Shown: positions 57,001-64,000 of the stretch, piece after piece
Layout of the letters: each line of letters begins with the position of its first letter
Numbering within the stretch: the first letter of the stretch is position 1
NCBI GenBank assembly: GCA_037893225.1
Contig: JAZGUH010000374.1
Coordinates: forward strand, 620,001 to 684,000
Length of the DNA stretch: 64,000 nucleotides
Origin: Hippasteria phrygiana
Taxonomy: Eukaryota; Echinodermata; Asteroidea; Valvatida; Goniasteridae
Direction of reading: 5' to 3'
Translations under genes and position numbers: made by a program
Notes under the pieces: generated by a model
Seen by the model: only the letters and a program-made list of their open reading frames with translations
What the model was told of the DNA's origin: nothing
Database searches by the model: none

Positions 57001-59546
57001 GTTACATTTCAATTTTGTTTAGATTGAACAAAGAAAATGCCAACAGCGGGATTTGAACCTGCGACCTCCAGATTGCCATACCGGTGCGCTACCAACTGAG
57101 GTATTCACAAAAGTTCTGAGTGTCTCATGTGATCTTGAAACTGCAGCAAGCACATACTAGTGAAATGCCGCTGTTGCGAACACTGACATAATAAACATTC
57201 AGATTCACTTATTGTCAGTGTAAGTCCGATGCTAAAACAGTAAAACAAAAACGGATATTATCCTCTAAGAATCCAATACTAAAAACAAAAAAGAGCTCAA
57301 ATCTGGACTTTTACTAAAGCCCTGGCTCGAACGTAGACTTGATTCTGGATTCCAGTCATAATGGTCGTTGAATAATGCCTGGGCTCAGTGAGTCTGAATG
57401 CAGCCGAATTAAGACATTAGAAAATATGCTGGAGTCCAGGGTTATAAGCCCGGCTGAAGCCTGGGCTCAAGTCAATCCGGACTTAAGTCAGGTTTCTCCA
57501 GTCTTGGACTCAAGTGGTCTTTAATTCAAATTTTTGGCCAATATTGCCTCGAGCTCAGGCCTGGACCTGACTACTCAATGCTCAATGTCACACACCTCAT
57601 CTAGGGAGGCGGCGGGCACATTCCCCCCTGCGTCTTCTATATTTATGCCACTGTGCAAGTGCCACATTTAGCTTGCATTGCAAAACTAGACAGCGCCCTC
57701 AACGGTTGTTGCACACACCGGATGGGATTGACAAGATCTCAGTTTGAAGCAAGACTTCCCCCAGCCTCCCCCCCCCCCCATGACTCTATAAGGACTCACC
57801 CCTGTGGGTCCTGACTGGAATCATTGGGATACTCGTTCTCCCCGATGTCCATGAGCTCTTCCGCTGTGGCAGGTCGCTGGGCCGTGCAGGGGATGAACTG
57901 GTAGCCCAGGTCACTAGGGGTGATCAGCTGCTGGCCAAGTATTCTGGCAATGAAATGCAACATTTATTTATTTCTGGTAACGACGCTGTGCATTTTTGAA
58001 CAATGCATTATGGTACTGTCACATCATGTCTTGGATACAGTTGTTTTATTGGTTGAGAATGGTAACCTGTCAAGTTTATAGAAATGCCTGTGACATCATT
58101 TACGTCACATAAATTCCATCATGCACATTATTTGAGTCAAATTATCATTTACGTAACAATGGCCTTTTCCCATCAGATGCGACCCCTATGTCCGCATGAA
58201 ACTTGACTGAAACATGTAGCATATCAGAATATGTAGGCCACGCAACTTTCTTTTTCTCACAGAGGCAACAACATTTTCAACTTCTTGTATCACACGATCT
58301 GTTTGAGTTCTGAGTTACATTTTTAAAGAGAGAGAAATGAAATGTTCGCTCGTGCCTTCTCACCTCAAGTGTGGGAATCTGGAATTCCATTCCTTACACT
58401 CATTCTCCAATTGCACTGAGGTGGTGGCATTCTTCTGCCCTTCAAACAGCATGTCGTCTATCTCCTGGAACATACGACGGACCGTCTTGCCTGCTTGCTT
58501 GTCAAACTCCTAAACTCAAAACCAGTTTGTTTTTGTTACGCATATATAAAATGTATCAGCTTGTGGATTAACCCTAACATCACCTAAAGCAACAAAATAC
58601 TACTAGTAGTACAATGTAGTATGCAGTACTCTCACCTACTTGTGTGCAATGCCTGTAGTAATTTTTAGTATTTGGTACTTCACCCCAAATAGTGTACGTA
58701 GTAATATGTCGTACTATAAGGTTGCTCGGTTAGACGGAAAATGTTTGTTCTCATCTAAGGCGGAAACACAGTATGAATTACTGGTTTTCAGAGATGATAC
58801 ATTTTTTATCATAGCCATCCAATTCATTGACACAAATATAATTTACTCAGTCTCTTAACTGTATTACATAGAAGTAGTATTTTGTAGTTGCCAGTATCTA
58901 GACTGCTGTCATTACACAACCATTCATCACTCACAGAGAGACTCAGTGCTACAAAATACAGAAGACGGGTTTACATTCTTCAGGTTTAACTTCACAAAAT
59001 TCTTTTGGGGTGGAGGAAACAGTGCTTGTGTCCTTAGGCAAGAGGCTTTACTAAACTTGATTCTTCCCGTCCAACAGTATTATGGAAACCCCTCAGGACA
59101 GCAGCATTTGGGCAAAATCTTAAAGAAACAAAACATATCCACACAATAGTTTATGAAGTTCACCCCAAACAAGGTTAAAAGCCTGCATATGAGGGGTTAT
59201 GGTATCACATTAAGCATAATGGACTTCATAGCATATTTTGCATGTGAAATACTGAGGATGGCAATGTAGCCCTATACACAGGCTCCAGACATGCAAACTT
59301 ACATCGTCCGCCCATGAGAACAGGCTACTCCTTTCCGTCGAGTTCCCGGACGTCAAGCCTCCGCTGTTGTTGGACATCAGCATAAAGGTCGGCCTCTCGT
59401 CAGACGACGGGGAGGACATTCCACTGCCACTGGGGGTGTCGTAGCTGTTGATGGCCTCGTTGACGCTATTGAGGTAGTGCATGGGGATGGCATCCTCGGG
59501 TCTCTCCAGGGAGGGGTAGTTGTCCGACCGGGACGATATGCCCCGT
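51034..59546 (-). CDS. FAM149B1: FAM149B1-like protein (primary cilium; DUF3719 family), 5' exon(s) missing
   Basis: Human FAM149B1 is linked to ciliary signalling and Joubert syndrome; its biochemical activity is unknown. Exons found (minus strand, 5' to 3'): 59303-59546, 58364-58509, 57800-57953, 56795-56959, 56163-56344, 54875-55017, 54363-54496, 53540-53758, 53004-53175, 51271-51364, 51034-51158. Recognisable segments are SSLFSWADDEFDKQAGKTVR, LENECKEWNSRFPHLRILGQ, QLITPSDLGYQFIP, GVIEEYFAYD, GFPPLTPNACV, FDVMWTEVVGWVDEV, LASRQNLTGVMTISSKAL and LHVNRPGSSTLSQ. All follow the order of the human protein. Junctions agree in phase except between 56163-56344 (ends phase 2) and 54875-55017 (needs phase 1), so at least one exon between them was not identified. 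The first listed exon starts mid-codon, so the N terminus lies upstream, perhaps beyond the window. The C terminus ends GNAQAGYFKVL. Confidence 0.88.
53287..53368. repeat. Two palindromes ACTACGAGTATAYTCGTAGT behind a TTAA
   Basis: TTAACACGTTGACTGCCA is followed by ACTACGAGTATATTCGTAGT and, about 20 bp on, by CACTACGAGTATACTCGTAGTG. The TTAA start resembles piggyBac-type ends; a matching right end was not found. Confidence 0.5.
53750..54043. repeat. FAM149B1: Tandem triplication including the splice acceptor of a FAM149B1-like exon
   Basis: GCTCCTCCCTAAAACACCAA with ATAAGGAAACTTGT begins at 53751, 53892 and 54010. Copies 1-2 also share CTGCACCATGAATGAACTAA and GTCTGGTGGTTATGCTGCAG. On the minus strand each copy carries TTTTAGGGAGGAGC, the acceptor and first bases of exon 53540-53758. 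Only copy 1 continues into open coding sequence; copies 2 and 3 run into a stop soon after. Confidence 0.85.
54765..54955. repeat. FAM149B1: Tandem duplication of the 3' half of a FAM149B1-like exon
   Basis: GAGCCCATGGGAGCCAGCTT with TGTTGGCTGGAC (about 54775) repeats as GAGCCCATGGGGGCCAGCTT with TGTTGGACGGAC (about 54879), and both copies continue to CAAGTGAGAACC. The second is exon 54875-55017. The first, further along in transcription, has an in-frame stop and a 1-base shift and looks like a dead exon copy. Confidence 0.8.
55085..55305. mobile_element. FAM149B1: MITE, copy 2 of the AATAAGCCAGTTCGGTAT family (FAM149B1-like intron)
   Basis: Same ends and internal order as 39822-40032, with about 85-90% identity by eye. 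This copy has an extra CGCATGACC-type duplication near 55145. Confidence 0.85.
55585..55722. mobile_element. Inverted-repeat element with GGCCACRATARCGA ends
   Basis: TGGCCACGATAGCGACGACG with AAAATG on the left pairs with CATTTTCGTTATTGTCTTCG with TTATTGTGGCC on the right; the inner CATTGGTG/CACCAATG-type blocks also pair. Confidence 0.65.
56418..56545. mobile_element. Short inverted-repeat element with an internal 20-bp duplication
   Basis: GGTGGCAGCAGGCATCCTTT on the left pairs with GGACCGGTATGTCTGCTGCC on the right; GAGTATGTGCGAGTAGTTCT is repeated twice in tandem inside. Confidence 0.65.
57041..57108 (-). repeat. tRNA-like sequence / SINE head (FAM149B1-like intron)
   Basis: On the minus strand ACCTCAGTTGGTAGCGCACC (A box) is followed by GGAGGTCGCAGGTTCAAATC (B box) at near-tRNA spacing. 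The D-arm and T-arm regions look tRNA-like, but no convincing full cloverleaf acceptor pairing (GTGAATA against TGTTGGC) was found, so it is read as a tRNA-derived SINE head. Confidence 0.6.
58569..58900. mobile_element. Degraded element with CCCTAAC end and GTAGTATTTTG module
   Basis: Starts TTAACCCTAACATCACC, then ACAAAATACTACTAGTAGTA. A possible far end near 58880 has AAGTAGTATTTTGTAGTTGC, but no TTAGGG-TTAA border remains. The internal module matches the element at 18170-18308. Confidence 0.5.
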
Positions 59547-61185
59547 CTGGAGAGAGAAGAGATGACTAAATTCAAAAGTTTGAAATTAACAAGTACAATG
59601 AACGTTGATAAATTTATTATAACGCAGATTAAACGGCGACGTTTTCCACAAAACAGAGTGTTGCGTCAACAGCCGACAAGGCATTCCGGCAGCCAGATAT
59701 TTAAACATGGGGACCACAAACACTTGGCAAACCAATGCTTTCAACCTAAAGCAAAATGCCAACTTAATGCCCTGTCTAGTACAAGGGATGTACATGTACA
59801 TGTACATGCACTTGGTAAGTGTATGTCTATAAGTGTCCATGGATCTTTAAGCCATTGATGATAGAAGATGGCCAGAGCTGTGGTTTGAAAAAGACCACCT
59901 AGCCAGTTGTCATCTGTATGCGCATTCCTGCACACCTTCAATCTATTGTTTGCATACCAGCACCCCATTAACAACAGCTGGAAAGAACAGGTTGATGGAA
60001 TGCTAACTTTATAGTCCTGTCTTGCACAAGGGATGCAATTCAACTTCACACATTTATGTCCTTGATAAACAACCTCAGATATTCAGCCGAATGTCAACTA
60101 AATGTCACGTATACGTCCTATCATCCATAGACAGACCATGGCTCAATTTCCTTAATATTTCCCCTCGTCATCTACATTTCCAAAGTGTGCAAGCTTCATA
60201 CACACATATGAAAATGTACACTGCAATGTTTCTTTTAATCGTAACCCTTTTTTTTATGTAAATTTTTATCTGATCATCGGTTGTTTTTGTTTTCAAAATG
60301 TAAAATTGTAATAAAACTGACATTTTGAAATTGGATAATCTCATTATCTAAATACTGATACAAGTACATGCTTGGATTCTATACAGTATACAAGGGCCTG
60401 GCATATCTGATATGTAATGCCATTATCTGTCATAAGCTATAACGACTGGCTTCAGATAAATGTAATAGCATAATGCATGTCCTCAGGGTCCTCGGGGTCC
60501 TCTGCTCATAATGGCCATACACTGCACATAACCTTGGTACATGTAACTGCTGTAAGCTCATTTTTATTCCATTCATTACGTTCCAGTCAGCCAGCAACTA
60601 ATTGGCCATTTTCTTAATTCTGAACCATACTTTGCATACGTACAGGCTATCGCATCCCAAAGCAAAGATGTTTTGATCTTAAATGAGAAATGATGCTAAA
60701 ACAAAAATCACTGAATTTCGGTTTGTTAGCTGTGAAAACCTGGGTTTCTGTATAATGAGTGGCATTTCCGTCTGCCGAGTCTTTTTTTTTAAAAAGTATA
60801 TATGAGCAGGGCTTCACAAAGTTAGCTCAGCAGTTTTTCATTTTAGTGAATGCACAAGGTTTTTTAACCCCTTTTGTTCAGCTGCTTCTAAAGTGGTGTA
60901 GGTATGCCAATACAGGCTTGTGCAGCCAATCTTAACGCAAACAATGGATTGAGTATGCACAGGAATGTGCATATATACATGACAACCAGCCAGGTGATCT
61001 TTTTCAAACCACGACTATGGCCGTCATCCAAATGTTCTTTTTATAAAAACTGCTAAACAAAAATACATGAACCTCAGATCTGTCGAGCTTGTACTATACA
61101 TGTAGGCCTGTATCATTAATGACCCAAATTGCTGCACAGTCAGCATATACTTTGTGTACATGTAAGTAATCTACTTCTGGCATCA

Positions 61186-61480
61186 TGTATATTTATCTAC
61201 CATGCAGACCACTTGACTGTGGCACCCCACAATACACGAACGCTCTCCACCTGAACATCTCAGCCTCCGGACCCAGATGGCTCTTTCGCGTGTCCTAAAC
61301 ATATGTTGCAAAGAGATGCAGTCAAGGGTTTTGGGCATATCAATCAAAATCGACAGAGGGCCGCCATTGTAACTTAAGTGCGTTATGAGTAGAAGCCTTT
61401 CTGCACACCCAAAAGCCCAATGGTTATGGGTACAACTTGAGGTGGGGTTTAAGGGCGGATAGGGGACTTGAATTTCCCAA
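61186..61480 (-). pseudogene. Possible relic of a non-LTR retrotransposon reverse transcriptase
   Basis: The minus-strand frame contains PLSILIDMPKTLDCISLQHM, which resembles the F/L-x-D-x-x-K-A-F-D-x-I motif of reverse transcriptases with the key Ala-Phe changed, preceded by GCAERLLLITHLSYNGG. Only about 100 codons remain, with no YxDD motif. The resemblance is by eye only. Confidence 0.3.
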
Positions 61481-61882
61481 GACATTGTTTGTCTGGTACA
61501 TTGCCAAAATGTTTACTTGTCCTAAAAAGTTGTGCCATAACGTATTCACTACTCGGCTCGTAAGTACCAGCATGGAAGCAAAATACAGACTCTCAGATTT
61601 TTTCCCTGAAAATGTTTAATTTTTACTATAATTGTTTTTTTTTATGAGAAAAATTGCTGAAGGAAATAAACAAATTTCCAAGCAGAAATTACAAAAGAAC
61701 AAAGCATCAAAGAATGCCCGAATTAAAGTGAAAAAATTGTATCTTCCGAATAATTATTTTCAAGTGGGGGGGGGGGATGCTGTACAGTACACTGACCACA
61801 TTAATAAAACTACCTCAACAATACAAGCAGGTACATGTACATGAAGCTTTTTATACTCATAAGCTAAGTGTATCAGCATGAT

Positions 61883-62114
61883 TTAACCCCTTGCGTACGG
61901 ATGACGCCATATGGCGCAAAAAAAACAGTGTCACCAGGCCGGATGACGCCATTGGCCGCTGTTTGTGCAGGTTTAAATCCATTGTTGGATTATTGTGTAC
62001 GTGTACATGTATGTTATGCTTGACTGCACAAACACATTGTAGCGGTTCGCTTGGCTGCCAGAGCCGCTGCCACACCCCGACGTCTCCCGTAAAATACTGT
62101 ACTCATGGGGTTAA
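61883..62114. mobile_element. piggyBac-like MITE with TTAA borders
   Basis: Starts TTAACCCCTTGCGTACGGAT and ends CTCATGGGGTTAA. TTAA borders with CCCC...GGGG tips followed by TTGCGTRCGG are typical of piggyBac-derived elements. Inside, GGATGACGCCAT occurs twice. No transposase frame. Confidence 0.7.
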
Positions 62115-64000
62115 AAAATTAACATACATGTGTATAGTCAAGGGGGCACCAAAATATGTCAGTGAAAAACATTGATTTTATAAGATGTTAAATCTTACAA
62201 ATTGAATTTACCCAATGACTACCAGACTCGGGACATCAACCGCCTTTCTCCTCATGACATGTAGACGCCTTGGCATAAAATCTCACTTTAAAAGACGTAC
62301 ACGTACACATCTACTTGTACTCCCAAATTCGACTACAAAACCAGCATTTTGATCGAACAGCTGCACTACGCACAAGATGTCCCATTGAAGTGTTGAATTC
62401 CATAGTGCCACATTTACTCTATAACACTGACCATATGCTGACAATGCTTTACTGTCAAGTGCATTTGAGATAGATCAAAGAGGGTACAACTGAGTAAACA
62501 AGGGCTCGGAAATTGTAGGAACAGATGAAAGGAACTGTGAATAGGACAGGCTGGCCATTTTGTGAAAAGTGCATCATTTAAGGTATACAAAAGCAAATTT
62601 TGTTGACATTACAAATTTGTTTTATTTACACAAGCTTTAAAGCAATGTAATTCATGTGATTGTATGAATTATTTACAACCCAATTGATTGAAAACAATCG
62701 TGGGAGCTATAAATACATTTTAAAAGTGAACAAAGAAACTGGCAGGAGCGAACTATTCGGAGCTATAAATGAACATGTATACATCAATGAATGAAATACA
62801 CAATACGGTACATCTTACTCCACAGAAAAATTACGTGCTTAAAATTATTAGCAATTTTTTTTTTTGCTTGACAGATACTGAATATGACTGGATTTTTTGC
62901 ATGGGGAGAGTGGAGGGTAGAGATGTATAAATTCTCACAAACCTCTACACAATTAATTTAAGTGTATTGTATTTGAGCATTCTGTACCTATTCTGTTTTG
63001 GGTTTTGGAATTTTTAGTGTAATTGTGTACAGCACTTTGAGATGTGATTTAAAAATGGTATGCATTTTAAAGTAATACCATGGAGGAAGGACTGGTATTA
63101 TTAGCAGAGGTTGGGCCCATGATTTTTTGGAGAAGAAATTTTCCAGCTTTCATGTATCTTTTAATCCTCGGTCAAATTTGTCAACACTTGTGCATATTGT
63201 GAAGTAGCTTTAAAAAAACAAACTAATTCATATATTACAATCCGTTTGTTTTTTTATACAAAAATTTAAACTGATTTAAAAAAAAAAATCATACATATAT
63301 GTAATTCAGCATCTAGCCATGCTTTCACAAATAACATGAAATATTAATACTGCCTCTACCCCAGCCTAAAAAAGGAACATAAAAGTAAGAAATAAAAAAT
63401 ATATACAAAATTATCGAAATAAGAATTTAACCTGCTAATTCACAAAATGGGATATGGGGCACTTGTTCCATTAAAATGGGTTAACCTTGTCCTTATGGGG
63501 TCAAGGATCTAGACTATTCACTTCCCTGCAAGGGATCACATTACAGGGGACTAATCTTTACTTGTCACTTCACACTTAGGTGTAATGGGAGTTGCTTGTG
63601 GGGCAACTGCTGTGTGTGGACAATGCACAATGAGGGGGATATATTGTGGGTATGGTGTTTGATTGGGGTTTACTGCTGACCTGAACTGACCTGACCTACT
63701 GGTCACCTGAGCTAAACCTATGTTCGCACTGGAATGTTGGGGGTAAAACTTACAAAGATGATGGGTTACGTTTGCCATTTAAGTCTAGTGTGAACAACTA
63801 GGAAAATCTTCCTTTGAGATACATTTCCCAAATCCAGTGGTTACTTGCTAACATGCACTGTGTGTGGTTTCTTCAGCATGGCCAATCATTCATCATCTTC
63901 ACACACTGCTTAATGTTTGTTGATTTTTTTTAAATAAAAAAAATGCTAACAAATATTTTTAATGCTTTTTAATAAAGCACCTGATTCACAGAATGGCCTT

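Larger units (their letters stand above)
59547..64000. other. Stretch upstream of the first FAM149B1-like exon found; no exon recognised
   Basis: Probably intron and/or 5' region of the FAM149B1-like gene. It contains a possible reverse-transcriptase relic (61186-61480), a piggyBac-like MITE (61883-62114), TACATGTACATGTACATG (59789) and low-complexity AT. No convincing coding exon was seen on either strand. Confidence 0.6.

Noticed and set aside
57041..57108. Functional tRNA gene on the minus strand
   Set aside because: A and B boxes are good, but acceptor-stem pairing and a proper anticodon loop could not be built, so a tRNA-derived SINE is more likely.

Overview
This is a eukaryotic, animal genomic window: AT-rich, intron-containing genes with GT-AG splice sites, and long non-coding stretches full of small transposable elements and minisatellites. 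The gene content (GGPS1, a NAK-family kinase of the AAK1/BMP2K type, ASH2L, FAM149B1) and the abundance of tRNA-derived SINEs, short inverted-repeat elements and TACATGTA-type palindromes fit a marine invertebrate, perhaps a deuterostome such as an echinoderm. The sequence alone does not fix the phylum.

Layout. 1-2.55 kb: 3' half of a geranylgeranyl diphosphate synthase gene (+). 2.67-4.04 kb: an inverted-repeat mobile element carrying a THAP-domain reading frame (-). 4.0-9.5 kb: no gene seen, but a 460-bp inverted repeat and a G-rich minisatellite. 9.5-32.6 kb: complete AAK1/BMP2K-type endocytic kinase gene (-), 16 coding exons that join in phase into 1410 codons. 32.99-42.5 kb: complete ASH2L gene (+), 15 coding exons, 640 codons, divergent from the kinase gene with 435 bp between the two start codons. 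44.0-45.8 kb: two-exon gene (-) for a predicted mitochondrial coiled-coil protein of unrecognised family, convergent with ASH2L. 45.8-51.0 kb: repeats only. 51.0-59.5 kb: FAM149B1-like cilium-associated gene (-), 3' end complete, 5' exon(s) not found. 59.5-64 kb: no exon recognised.

The genes are unrelated housekeeping or regulatory loci (isoprenoid synthesis, clathrin-mediated endocytosis, H3K4 methylation, mitochondrion, primary cilium); no operon-like cooperation is implied beyond the likely shared kinase/ASH2L promoter.

The most unusual content is in the introns. One set of elements has TTAA-CCCTAA ... TTAGGG-TTAA ends but different internal short-repeat modules, and one copy shows its pre-insertion site directly. 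A second set has hAT-like ends with 8-bp target duplications and an expanding internal 12-bp repeat. A fold-back element, whose two inverted arms are tandem arrays with the same order of unit variants, ends 20 bp from the first splice donor of the kinase gene.
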